A program made the translations under genes and the position numbers. The notes beneath the pieces are model-generated. The model did not search any database, was not told the DNA's origin, and saw only the letters and a list, made by a program, of their open reading frames with translations. From positions 62,001 to 126,000 of the forward strand of contig UCHV01000032.1 of assembly GCA_900472395.1 (NCBI GenBank): 64,000 nucleotides of DNA, written 5' to 3'. Positions 17,140 through 25,702 of this stretch are shown piece by piece. The DNA comes from Hyphomicrobiales bacterium (lineage in GTDB: Bacteria > Pseudomonadota > Alphaproteobacteria > Rhizobiales > Rhizobiaceae). The number at the start of each line of letters is the position of its first letter. Position 1 is the first letter of the stretch.

Positions 17140-17379
17140 TCATGCGGCCAGCGATGCCTTCAATTTCTCGAATCGTCGGCGCGCACGGGCCAACTGCTTT
17201 GCCGCCGCGATGGGTTTGTCGATGATATGCTCGAGCGATTCCACCAGCAGGCTGGCGGCATCGCTCTCGCCGGTTCCCGACGGCGCGCTTTCGACAATCT
17301 GGCAGGCTAGATTGTACATTTGTCTATAGCTGGCAATTTCGGCGGCGATCTCCTGCCAATCGCGCTTCTGTGTGCTCAT
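17140..17379 (-). CDS. Hypothetical helical protein, 79 aa
   Basis: Small soluble protein, start at 17379 (MSTQKRDWQEIAAEI) or three codons earlier at 17388. It is almost all predicted helix, with a basic C-terminal segment (AAAKQLARARRRFEKLK). No known motif. Composition resembles neighbouring genes. Function unknown. Confidence 0.55.
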   Translation of the reverse strand: MSTQKRDWQEIAAEIASYRQMYNLACQIVESAPSGTGESDAASLLVESLEHIIDKPIAAAKQLARARRRFEKLKASLAA

Positions 17380-17525
17380 TATATCCATCCGGCATTCTGA
17401 TCATCGAACTGGGTCAGAAACGCGCCAACCAGCTAAAATGCCCGTCTTTTTTGAAATCGTTAGTCAATCTCGGATTAACTTGTCAGTAATTTCTAATTTA
17501 GAGATTCAGCACTCGTCGCAATGAC

Positions 17526-18911
17526 TTAGCAGATCGCAGGCAGACGCACGCGAACCGTAAGCCCCATGCCGTCGGGGCCGTCTGCCAGCTCGATATTGCC
17601 GCCATGCAATGCTGCAATTTCCTCAACGATGGGCAGCCCAAGACCGCTACCGGGCCTGTCCTGCAACGCACCGCGCTCGAAACGCGTCAGTGCGGCCTGG
17701 CGTCGCTCCAGTGGAATGCCAGGGCCATTGTCTTCCACCTCCAGCAACGCTTCCCCACCGGCCCGTGACGTGCGCAACGTGACCACCGCCCCCTCGCCCG
17801 CATAAAGCACCGCGTTGGAAATCAGATTCTTCATCAATTCGGTCAGCAACAACGGTTCGCCCCGAACGATAACCTGCTCTTCACCCTCGAATCCGAGATC
17901 GATATCGGCGTCTGCTGCTCGAACGACATAATCAGCCGTCGTTGTACGCGCGAGTTCAGCGAGATCGATTGTGGGGAATTCATCACGACGAGCGCGCACG
18001 GTGGCGTCGATGCGCGCCATCAGCAGCAGTTGCGCCAGCGTGCGTTCCGCATCGGCAACCGCCTCGTCGGCCTTCAAGGCCGCCCGTTGCGCTTCTTCCA
18101 GAGTGCTCGCCCGGCCGGCCAGCGCCAACTGGGTGCGAATGACGGCAAGCGGCGTGCGCAATTGATGGCTTGCATTGCCGGTGAAATGGCGCAGAGCATC
18201 GAGCGCCGATTGCAGCCGAACCATGAAAGAATTCACGGTTTCGACCAATCCCTGCACTTCCTTTGGCACCCTGTCGGCAATCGGCGCCAGGTCGTCCGGG
18301 CTGCGATGCGCGATGGCGGCACCCAGACGCCTGAGCGGCCGAAGCGATACGGTAACGGCAAACCATACGATCAGGGTGGCCCCGAGGATCAGGAAGACCA
18401 GCCGCAATGCCGAATGCAGCAGGATCGAATTGGTCAACTGCCGGCGGGCGATCGTCGTTTCGGCCACCGTCACCATAAAAGGCATGGAATTGATGCCGGT
18501 CGATGCCGAGCGCGCCAAGGTGGCCACGCGAATCGGCTCGCCGCGGAATGTGGAATCGAAGAACGCCGTCGGCTGCCCCTCATAACGCGCCAGAAACGGC
18601 AGGTTCTTGTAACCGGTGATGAATGTGCCGGATGGTCCGTCTACCCGATAAAATACACGGTCCTGCGCCGCAGAAGTCAGCATTTCCAGCGCAACGTAGG
18701 GAATATCGACTTCAAGGCTGCCATTTTCGGAAACGACGACGCGTTCAGCGATAGCCAGTGCCGATCCCGCAAGTACCCGGTCGGACACATCGTTTGCCGT
18801 CTCACGCGCTTCCCGCCACGTATCGGAGAGCGCCAGCAGACCCAATACGCAAGTCGATGCCAGCAACCACCCAAGCAGGCGGCGGCGAATGGAAAAGAGC
18901 GCTGACGTCAT
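17526..18911 (-). CDS. tctE: TctE-like sensor histidine kinase
   Basis: 461-aa inner membrane kinase. Two helices (about residues 11-29 and 167-188) frame a periplasmic sensor domain with the TctE/2CSK-N look. HAMP region about 189-240, then HisKA with phosphoacceptor His249 in FTGNASHQLRTPL, then HATPase_c with N box (ELMKNLISNAVLY), G1 (EDNGPGIP) and G2 (GSGLGLPIV). It is 37 bp downstream of its response regulator and close to the tctCBA carboxylate transporter, which is the standard setting for tricarboxylate-sensing TctDE systems. Symbol inferred from context. Confidence 0.88.
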   Translation of the reverse strand: MTSALFSIRRRLLGWLLASTCVLGLLALSDTWREARETANDVSDRVLAGSALAIAERVVVSENGSLEVDIPYVALEMLTSAAQDRVFYRVDGPSGTFITGYKNLPFLARYEGQPTAFFDSTFRGEPIRVATLARSASTGINSMPFMVTVAETTIARRQLTNSILLHSALRLVFLILGATLIVWFAVTVSLRPLRRLGAAIAHRSPDDLAPIADRVPKEVQGLVETVNSFMVRLQSALDALRHFTGNASHQLRTPLAVIRTQLALAGRASTLEEAQRAALKADEAVADAERTLAQLLLMARIDATVRARRDEFPTIDLAELARTTTADYVVRAADADIDLGFEGEEQVIVRGEPLLLTELMKNLISNAVLYAGEGAVVTLRTSRAGGEALLEVEDNGPGIPLERRQAALTRFERGALQDRPGSGLGLPIVEEIAALHGGNIELADGPDGMGLTVRVRLPAIC

Positions 18912-18948
18912 GGGGGCAAAAGGGTCAACGAATGACGATGGACATAAT

Positions 18949-19626
18949 TCACCGGGTGGCCGCCGCGCCTTCGAGGTAATACCCTATCCCGCGAGCACTC
19001 TTGACCGTCAGGCCGTGCGGCTGCAGGCGGCGGCGCAAACGGCTGACATATTGCTCTATGGCATTGGCGGAAAGATCCTCATCGAAGCCGGTCATGGAGC
19101 CGATGATGGCTTCCTTGGAAACGACCTTCCCCGCTCGCATGAAAAGCAGTTCGAGCAATCCGACTTCACGTGCGGGGATATCGAGCGGCCTGCCCTCGCT
19201 GGAAAAGCTGCGCGAGATCAGGTCGAATGTGACACTGCCGTAACCGATCTGCGATGACCGCATGCCCGCCTGCCGGCGAAGCAGCACCCGGATACGCGCC
19301 TCCAGTTCGGAAATATCGAATGGTTTCGTGAGATAGTCATCCGCCCCAAGATCGAGCCCTCGCACCCTTTCTTCGGGTGCGCCGCGAGCCGTCAGGATCA
19401 TTACGGCGGCGCGGTTCTGGCGCGAGCGCATTGCCCTCAGCACATCCAGCCCATCCATTTCAGGGAGGTTGAGATCGAGGATCACCAGGTCGAAATTCTG
19501 GGCGGCCGCCACGGCTTCGGCAGACGCGCCATCGCTGACGACGTCCACGACATACCCGCTACCACGCAGGATCGCAGCCAGCCCTTCGGCCAGCGCGCCA
19601 TTATCCTCCACCAGCAAGATACGCAC
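18949..19626 (-). CDS. tctD: TctD-like OmpR-family response regulator
   Basis: 225-aa response regulator. I chose GTG at 19626 (VRILLVEDNGALAEGL) because GGAGG lies eight bases upstream and OmpR-family regulators start directly with this strand; the frame is open further upstream. REC domain with Asp51 (VILDLNLPEMDG) and Lys101 (LTKPF), then a winged-helix Trans_reg_C domain ending in SRLRRRLQPHGLTVKSARGIGYYLE. Partner kinase follows in the same operon. Likely target is tctCBA (tandem repeats at 21495) and perhaps the solute-binding protein gene at 20382. Confidence 0.9.
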   Translation of the reverse strand: MRILLVEDNGALAEGLAAILRGSGYVVDVVSDGASAEAVAAAQNFDLVILDLNLPEMDGLDVLRAMRSRQNRAAVMILTARGAPEERVRGLDLGADDYLTKPFDISELEARIRVLLRRQAGMRSSQIGYGSVTFDLISRSFSSEGRPLDIPAREVGLLELLFMRAGKVVSKEAIIGSMTGFDEDLSANAIEQYVSRLRRRLQPHGLTVKSARGIGYYLEGAAATR

Positions 19627-19709
19627 CGGCGACACCTCCCTCTTCGCAACTCCGACAATAGCGGCAATGCGACGAAATGTCACCGGGCGTCAGTCACTTG
19701 CGAGGAGCG

Positions 19710-20219
19710 TCAGCCGCGTGGACCGAGATAGTCCATCTTGCCGACCGGCACGCCTTTCTGGCGCAGGATCGCGTAGGCGGTCGTTACGTGAAAATAGAAG
19801 TTGGGAATGGCGAAACCGAGCACGTATTCGCGCGCCGTAAATGTCATCGAACCGCTGCCGGTTTTCAGAACCACTTCGGTTTCGTCCTTGCCATCCATCG
19901 CGGAGGCTTCGACGGCTTCCAGAATGGCAATCGTCTTTTCGATGCGCATGTGCAGATCGGCGAAGGTTGTTTCCTCGTCGGCCATCGGCACATTTTCGAT
20001 CCCGGCAACACGCACCGCCACGAATTTCGCCGTATCGCTGGCCCGCTGGATCTGTGCCGTCAGCGGCGCCATGTCTTCAATCAGGCGCGCTTCCAGCAGT
20101 TCCTTGTGGTCCAGCCCTTTCTCATCGGCGAAAGCTTCGCCCTTCTTGAGAATTGCGGAAAGATTGCGAAAAGCGCGAATAAATACTGGAAGCGTAATTT
20201 CGTGAAGCGAGAGTGACAT
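19710..20219 (-). CDS. DUF1993 family protein
   Basis: 169-aa cytoplasmic protein of the DUF1993 family, a helical DinB-like fold of unknown function. The start at 20219 (MSLSLHEITLPVFIRAF) has AGGA eight bases upstream. Diagnostic stretches include 'LLEARLIEDMAPLTAQIQRA', 'FADLHMRIEKTIAILE' and the C-terminal 'LGFAIPNFYFHVTTAYAILRQKGVPVGKMDYLGP'. It lies between the two-component system and the solute-binding protein gene; its relation to carboxylate uptake is unclear. Confidence 0.87.
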   Translation of the reverse strand: MSLSLHEITLPVFIRAFRNLSAILKKGEAFADEKGLDHKELLEARLIEDMAPLTAQIQRASDTAKFVAVRVAGIENVPMADEETTFADLHMRIEKTIAILEAVEASAMDGKDETEVVLKTGSGSMTFTAREYVLGFAIPNFYFHVTTAYAILRQKGVPVGKMDYLGPRG

Positions 20220-20381
20220 CGATATGTCCTGTGCTGGGGCCAAGGGCCGGGAAAGGTCACGGACAGATAGGTATGCCCGCAGTTCAAACAAGCGGTTCGG
20301 AACATGTTTTAAACCAACGTCGGGACTGCCTGTCTCAGTCGACGCCTTGTCGTTCGGCAGGCAGTCGGGCATGGTCTTCAG

Positions 20382-21455
20382 ATGAAGGCTCCGTTTCTGG
20401 CACTTTTCCTCGTGTTTCTCTGTCCCGTCGCCGCGTCGGCGGTGGAGGAAACGTTATTTCCGGCATTGTCAGGGCGCGGGGATGCGAGGGAATTGCGGGT
20501 CTACTCCTCGCTCGACAGACCGCTTGCCGCGCCGATGATCACAGGCTTTCAAAAAGCCAACCCGGATATTGCCATCCGCTACGAGGAAATGCTGACGGGA
20601 GAAATTTACGACCGTATCGTGCATGAAACCGATGCCGGCCAGAAGACGGCCGATTTCGCATTTTCCTCGGCCATGGACCTGCAGGTGAAGCTGGCCAATG
20701 ACGGCTATGCACAAGTCAGCGAAATGCCGATGAGCGAACGATGGCCGGAATGGGCCAACTGGCGTGATACCGTCTATGCACTTACCTTCGAGCCGGCTGT
20801 TTTTGTCTATCACAAGCCAAGCTTCGAAAATACGCCGCCTCCTTCCACGCGCGCCGAGCTGATCGACTACCTTAAAAGCCAGGGCGAGTCCGTTCGCGGA
20901 CGGATCGGCACCTACGATATCGAGCGTTCAGGCGTCGGCTTTCTGTTCATGTCGCGCGATCAGGAACAGTTCGGCGACATCTGGTCGGTGGTCAGGGCAA
21001 TGGGGGCTGCCGGCGTCAAACTCTATTCCACCAGCGAGGCGATCCTGGAACGCGTCGCGGACGGACGTTTCGTGCTCGGCTACAATATCGTCGGCTCTTA
21101 TGCCTCGAACTGGGCAACCCGTTATCCGACCATCGGCATCCAGCTGCCGAAGGACTACACGGTAGTGATGTCGCGGATCGGCCTCGTGCCGCAGGCTGCA
21201 GCATCCCCGGATCTCGGACGAAAATACCTGGAATTCTTCATGTCGAAAGAAGGCCAGACCATACTTGCCCGCGAAGTGCAGATCCCCGCGGTCAGCCCCG
21301 ACGTTGCCGGCGCCAACACCGAGACAGCGTTGCAGACGATTCTCGGAGGGCAGTTGAAACCCGTTCCGGTCAGCCTGGGCCTCATGGTTTACCTCGATCA
21401 GGTCAAACGCGCCCGGCTGATTTCGCGTTGGAACGACGTTTTGCGCCAGCAATAA
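20382..21455 (+). CDS. Orphan periplasmic solute-binding protein
   Basis: 357-aa extracellular solute-binding protein of the iron/polyamine-type (SBP_bac) fold. Signal peptide MKAPFLALFLVFLCPVAASA is followed by 'LRVYSSLDRPLAAPMITGFQKANPDIAIRYEEM', a standard type-II binding-protein start. No ABC permease or ATPase is nearby, so it is an orphan. Its place between the TctDE-like system and tctCBA suggests it feeds a ligand signal to the kinase or presents substrate. The RBS at 20382 is weak. Confidence 0.82.
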   Translation: MKAPFLALFLVFLCPVAASAVEETLFPALSGRGDARELRVYSSLDRPLAAPMITGFQKANPDIAIRYEEMLTGEIYDRIVHETDAGQKTADFAFSSAMDLQVKLANDGYAQVSEMPMSERWPEWANWRDTVYALTFEPAVFVYHKPSFENTPPPSTRAELIDYLKSQGESVRGRIGTYDIERSGVGFLFMSRDQEQFGDIWSVVRAMGAAGVKLYSTSEAILERVADGRFVLGYNIVGSYASNWATRYPTIGIQLPKDYTVVMSRIGLVPQAAASPDLGRKYLEFFMSKEGQTILAREVQIPAVSPDVAGANTETALQTILGGQLKPVPVSLGLMVYLDQVKRARLISRWNDVLRQQ

Positions 21456-21472
21456 GCGCCATTTCCACTTGG

Positions 21473-21527
21473 CTGACATCAAGTGCGGGGCCTGTGTCAG
21501 TTAGATGTCAGCTTCATGTGTTGGCTT
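21473..21527 (+). promoter_or_regulatory. Candidate TctD-binding tandem repeats
   Basis: TGTCAG at 21495-21500 and again at 21506-21511, with a weaker third unit TGTGTT at 21517, gives an 11-bp period, as OmpR-family regulators prefer. An 8-bp inverted pair CTGACATC (21473-21480) / GATGTCAG (21504-21511) overlaps it. The site lies about 150 bp upstream of tctC. Assignment to TctD is inference. Confidence 0.5.
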
Positions 21528-21667
21528 AACAAATGATCGGTGAACGCGTGGAGGCGAACACCGATGCAGACGGGAGAGAGAACTGAAAAGCCGGGGCAAA
21601 CCTTGGCACCTTCCTCCTGTCCGTCAAGAACACTGCGCCCTCATGCGGCGCCAACGGAGGAAGACAC

Positions 21668-22612
21668 TTGAAACACTTTTTGATCGCCTCGTTCCTGGCT
21701 GGTGCAATGGCTCTTCCGGCCTATGCAGCCGATTACACCATCATTGCTCCGGCAGCGCCGGGCGGCGGCTGGGACCAGACGGCTCGTTCGCTGCAGGCCG
21801 ACCTGCAGAAGGAAAAGATTTCCGGCAAGGTTCAGGTCATGAACGTACCGGGCGCCGGCGGCACGATCGGTCTCGCACAGTTCGCCAGCCAGCAGAAGGG
21901 CAACCCGAACTCGCTGCTAGTCGGCGGTTACGTCATGGTCGGCGCCATCCTCACCAACAAGGCTCCGGTCACGCTCGACGCCATCACCCCGATCGCTCGC
22001 CTCACCGGTGAATACGAAGCCGTCGTCGTTCCGGCCTCCTCCGAAATCCAGAACATCGGTCAGCTGATCGAAATGCTCAAGAAGGATCCGGGTTCGGTAT
22101 CCTGGGCCGGTGGTTCGGCCGGCGGCACCGACCATATCGGCGCAGGCCTGATCGCAAAGGCAGCCGGCGTTGATCCGACCAAGATCAACTACATTGCCTA
22201 TTCGGGCGGCGGCGAAGCACTGGCAGCCATCCTCGGCAGCCAGGTCACCGCCGGCATTTCCAGCTATGGCGAATTCGAGCCGCAGGTTAAGGCCGGCACG
22301 CTGCGTCTTCTCGCCGTATCCAGCGCCGAACGCATCGAAGGCGCAGACGCACCGACGCTGAAGGAATCCGGCCTCGACGTCGTTCTCGAAAACTGGCGCA
22401 TGGTTGCCGCAGCTCCCGGCATTTCCGAAGAGCAGAAGGCCGCCATCACCGCCGATGTCGAGAAGCTGGTGAAGTCTGCCACCTGGCAGGAAACCCTGAA
22501 GACCAAGAAGTGGCAGGACACCTTCCTCGCCGGCAAGCCGTTCGAAGAGCAGCTGAAGAAGGACATTGCCGCGACCGAAACCATTCTCAAGGACATCGGA
22601 CTGGTTAAATGA
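21668..22612 (+). CDS. tctC: Tripartite tricarboxylate transporter binding protein TctC
   Basis: 314-aa periplasmic binding protein that delivers citrate or related carboxylates to TctAB. The start is TTG at 21668, with GGAGG seven bases upstream; no suitable ATG or GTG is nearby. Signal peptide MKHFLIASFLAGAMALPAYAA, then the family signature YTIIAPAAPGGGWDQTAR, and later 'WAGGSAGGTDHIGAGLIAKAAG'. The stop overlaps the tctB start by 4 bp (ATGA). Confidence 0.95.
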   Translation: MKHFLIASFLAGAMALPAYAADYTIIAPAAPGGGWDQTARSLQADLQKEKISGKVQVMNVPGAGGTIGLAQFASQQKGNPNSLLVGGYVMVGAILTNKAPVTLDAITPIARLTGEYEAVVVPASSEIQNIGQLIEMLKKDPGSVSWAGGSAGGTDHIGAGLIAKAAGVDPTKINYIAYSGGGEALAAILGSQVTAGISSYGEFEPQVKAGTLRLLAVSSAERIEGADAPTLKESGLDVVLENWRMVAAAPGISEEQKAAITADVEKLVKSATWQETLKTKKWQDTFLAGKPFEEQLKKDIAATETILKDIGLVK

Positions 22613-23100
22613 CCACTGGTAACCACAACCACACCCACGCGCGCCGCCCTGATTGGGCGGCGCTTGCCGTGGCTCCCGTGCTCGCCGGCATCGCCGCCGT
22701 CATCTTTTTCGACGTCAATCGCCTCGAAAGCAGCGGCGGTTATTCCGGCATCGGCCCGGCAACGGTTCCTGAAGTTATCGCTTTCTGTCTGATCGGACTG
22801 GCGATCTGGACGGTCGTGGCCGCCTTCCGCGGCGACTTTCCCGAACGCGAACACCAGGAAATCTCGCCGATCGCCTGGATCGTCGGTGGCCTTGCCGCGC
22901 AGATGCTGCTGCTCACCACCGCCGGCTTTTCCATCGCAACGGGCATCCTGTTCGCCATGACCGCTGCCGGCTTCGGCAAGCGCAAGCTCTGGTTCTCCAT
23001 CCCTGCAGGCATCGCGCTTGCCTTCGTCGTCTGGATCGCCTTCGCACAGCTTCTTCAGCTGTCGTTGCCGGCAGGTCCGCTCGAACGACTGTTCTTCTAA
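22609..23100 (+). CDS. tctB: Tripartite tricarboxylate transporter small membrane subunit TctB
   Basis: 163-aa inner membrane protein, start overlapping the tctC stop (ATGA). A His/basic N-terminus (NHNHTHARRPDW) is followed by four hydrophobic segments (about residues 18-33, 55-72, 86-118, 124-145), the TctB topology. It partners TctA in sodium-coupled uptake. The family has low sequence conservation, so operon position is the main evidence. Confidence 0.9.
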   Translation: MTTGNHNHTHARRPDWAALAVAPVLAGIAAVIFFDVNRLESSGGYSGIGPATVPEVIAFCLIGLAIWTVVAAFRGDFPEREHQEISPIAWIVGGLAAQMLLLTTAGFSIATGILFAMTAAGFGKRKLWFSIPAGIALAFVVWIAFAQLLQLSLPAGPLERLFF

Positions 23101-23113
23101 GAAGTAGGCCTCG

Positions 23114-24631
23114 ATGAACACCTTCGATTTCCTCCTGCAGGGCCTGTCGATCGCTGCACAGCCGATCAACCTGTTTTATGCCCTGATCGGCGTAACGCTC
23201 GGCACGCTTGTCGGCGTTTTGCCCGGCATCGGCCCGGCGCTGACTGTCGCGCTGCTCCTGCCCGTCACCTACCAGCTCGATCCGGCCGGTTCGTTGATCA
23301 TGTTCGCCGGCATCTATTACGGCGGCATGTATGGCGGTTCGACCACGTCGATCCTGCTCAATACCCCCGGCGAGAGTGCCTCGATCGTCACCGCGCTCGA
23401 GGGTAACAAGATGGCGCGCGCCGGCCGTGGCGGTCCCGCTCTGGCGACCGCGGCTATCGGCTCCTTCGTCGCTGGCCTCATCGCCACCGTCGCGCTCGCC
23501 TTCATCGCCCCGTTCGTGGTCAAGTTCGCGCTCGCCTTCGGCCCTCGCGAATATTTCGCGCTCATGGTCCTGGCTTTCGTCACGGTATCGGCCGCTTTCG
23601 GCGATTCGACCCTGCGCGGTCTCACCTCGCTGTTCATCGGCCTGGCGCTCGCCATCATCGGCATCGACCAGCTGACCGGTCAGACCCGCATGAGCTTCGG
23701 GGTTCCCGACCTGCTCGACGGTATCGAGGTGACGACGCTTGCGGTTGCCATGTTCGCCATCGGCGAAACGCTCTACGTCGCAGCACAGGGTAGCCGCGCG
23801 CCTGAAAAGGTGGAGGCGGTGAAGGGTTCGCTGTGGATGACCAAGAAAGACTGGGCCCGTTCATGGAAGCCCTGGCTGCGCGGAACTGCAATCGGCTTCC
23901 CCATCGGCGCCATGCCGGCCGGCGGTGCCGATGTCTCGAGCTTCCTGTCCTACTCGGCGGAAAAGCAGTTTTCCAAGCACCCGGAAGAGTTCGGCAAGGG
24001 CGCCATCGAAGGTGTCGCAGGTCCTGAAGCGGCCAATAACGCCTCTGCGGCCGGAACGCTCGTGCCGCTCCTGACGCTCGGCCTACCGACGACGGCAACG
24101 GCCGCAATCATGCTCGCCGGCTTCCAGCAGTTCGGCCTGCAGCCCGGGCCGCTTCTGTTCGCCACAAATCCGCAGCTTGTCTGGGGCCTGATCTCCTCGC
24201 TGCTGATCGCCAATTTCATGCTGCTGGTTCTGAACCTGCCGCTGATCGGCTTGTGGGTGCGCCTGCTGACCATCCCGAAGCCCTGGCTTTATGCCGGCAT
24301 CCTGATGTTCGCGACGCTTGGCACAATCGGCGCCAATCCGTCGGTATTCGAACTCGGCATGCTGCTGGCCTTCGGCCTTCTCGGCTACATCATGCGCGTG
24401 ATGGGTTATCCGATCGCACCTGTGGTCGTTGGCCTTATCCTCGGCCCGATGGCGGAACAGCAGCTGCGCCGTGCGCTGTCGATCAGCCAGGGTGATCCGA
24501 CCGTACTGTTCAGCTCGCCGATCGCCGCCGTGCTGCTCGTACTGGCCGCGCTTGCCCTTATCGTGCCGCTGATCATGCGTGCCCGTGGTCGCGGTGAAGT
24601 GCTTTCGCAGGTCGCCGGCGCTGAGGACTAA
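23114..24631 (+). CDS. tctA: Tripartite tricarboxylate transporter large membrane subunit TctA
   Basis: 505-aa polytopic inner membrane protein with about 11-12 helices. TctA-family signatures are clear: LGTLVGVLPGIGPALTVALL near residue 30, 'YYGGMYGGSTTSILLNTPGE' near 75, 'GPEAANNASAAGTLVPLLTLGLP' near 300. It ends in a short cytoplasmic tail. It lies 13 bp after tctB. Full length, no disruption. Confidence 0.96.
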   Translation: MNTFDFLLQGLSIAAQPINLFYALIGVTLGTLVGVLPGIGPALTVALLLPVTYQLDPAGSLIMFAGIYYGGMYGGSTTSILLNTPGESASIVTALEGNKMARAGRGGPALATAAIGSFVAGLIATVALAFIAPFVVKFALAFGPREYFALMVLAFVTVSAAFGDSTLRGLTSLFIGLALAIIGIDQLTGQTRMSFGVPDLLDGIEVTTLAVAMFAIGETLYVAAQGSRAPEKVEAVKGSLWMTKKDWARSWKPWLRGTAIGFPIGAMPAGGADVSSFLSYSAEKQFSKHPEEFGKGAIEGVAGPEAANNASAAGTLVPLLTLGLPTTATAAIMLAGFQQFGLQPGPLLFATNPQLVWGLISSLLIANFMLLVLNLPLIGLWVRLLTIPKPWLYAGILMFATLGTIGANPSVFELGMLLAFGLLGYIMRVMGYPIAPVVVGLILGPMAEQQLRRALSISQGDPTVLFSSPIAAVLLVLAALALIVPLIMRARGRGEVLSQVAGAED

Positions 24632-24654
24632 AAAACAAAGCCTCCCAAGGCAAA

Positions 24655-24694
24655 AAAAATACCCCGCTCGGCTCGCCGGCGGGGTATTTTATTT
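24655..24694. terminator. tctCBA terminator, probably bidirectional
   Basis: 12-bp perfect inverted repeat AAAATACCCCGC / GCGGGGTATTTT with a 10-nt loop, followed by ATTT and preceded by an A8 tract. It lies between convergent tctA and the ChrR-like gene. Confidence 0.9.
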
Positions 24695-24712
24695 CAGGAG
24701 TGAGCCGAAGGC

Positions 24713-25357
24713 TCAAAGCCCAAGAATATCGCCCAGAAGGCCCATCCTGGAGCCGGAAAGCACGATCGGCGCAAACAGGACCGAAAGACAAACACACGGG
24801 TTGCCTCGCCCTGCCACCGGCCGGTGGTCCAGACTTTCGTCGGCAACGGACACGTCACCCCGTGCAAACGTGCCGCGATGATCGTGGAAATCGCCATCCA
24901 GCACCAATGTCAATTCCAGCCCTTCATGGGTGTGGTTCGGCAATGCCCTACCCGGCCGAGCCCATAAGAGGCTCATTTCCGAACCGTCATCCTTGTCGTG
25001 CTCGATCATGTGTTGCTTCAGGCCTGGCAGTTTGGTTTTCCATGGCACGTCGGGGAGATCGAAGCCGAGATGATCGCGCAGCGCCCTTGGCAAGATGTGG
25101 TGTTGTTCGCGGGGCTGGACGAGACGCAGCGGCGGCGGTGCCGAGCGCATGATGGCTTCCATGCGTCGGTCGCCATTTGCCAATACTCGCATGTTGCTCG
25201 TTTCCAGCGACTGTCCGGCAAATGCCTCCAGTGTTCGCGCCATCAAGGCCGATGAAGGTTTCATCTCAATATGGGACGCAATCAGAACACGCGCCGGCTC
25301 AGGCAGGTCGCCCGCCACATAATCAGAAATCAGCGCATCGAGCATGGCAACCGTCAT
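24713..25357 (-). CDS. ChrR-like cupin protein, orphan and lacking the zinc-finger cysteines
   Basis: 214-aa homologue of the anti-sigma factor ChrR, which in Rhodobacter holds ECF sigma RpoE inactive until singlet oxygen stress. Start at 25357 with GAGGCGGCGG upstream. The C-terminal cupin keeps the zinc ligands His142, His144, Glu148 and His178 (NHTHEGLE ... LDH). The N-terminal anti-sigma domain keeps His29, but the two cysteines of the HxxxCxxC motif are replaced (H29-IEM-K33-PS-S36). No ECF sigma gene is adjacent; the divergent neighbour is cysK. It may still bind a sigma factor without zinc, or have another job. Confidence 0.82.
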   Translation of the reverse strand: MTVAMLDALISDYVAGDLPEPARVLIASHIEMKPSSALMARTLEAFAGQSLETSNMRVLANGDRRMEAIMRSAPPPLRLVQPREQHHILPRALRDHLGFDLPDVPWKTKLPGLKQHMIEHDKDDGSEMSLLWARPGRALPNHTHEGLELTLVLDGDFHDHRGTFARGDVSVADESLDHRPVAGRGNPCVCLSVLFAPIVLSGSRMGLLGDILGL

Positions 25358-25702
25358 TCCGCCGCCTCGACCACCGGCCCGGATACGAGCGCACATCTTC
25401 GCACGAGTTCCAAAGCGCAACCATTCCAATACATTCGGGCCATTGGCCGGATCATTTCACAACCTTCCAGTGTCCCTGCCGCCGAACAGGGGAAATTTCC
25501 CCTAATGTGGGGGTATTTTCCGCCAGCCGCCAGTCCTGAAAAATAAGGGGTGGACGAGAAATTAAGGCCGCCGCGTCTTCCAGAAACAGATTTTCTTGCG
25601 CGAACGCCATTGTCCGTAGACAAGACGGTTACTAGGTCGTGTATTCTCGCGGAAGCGTATTCGGACACGGCGCGCTCATTAGGTGACAGAAAAGGCTTTT
25701 CC
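25358..25702. promoter_or_regulatory. Divergent chrR-like / cysK region with a perfect palindrome
   Basis: 345 bp without a credible gene. At 25489-25502 lies a perfect 14-bp palindrome, GGGGAAATTTCCCC, which could be an operator for either divergent gene. The binding factor is unknown. Confidence 0.5.
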
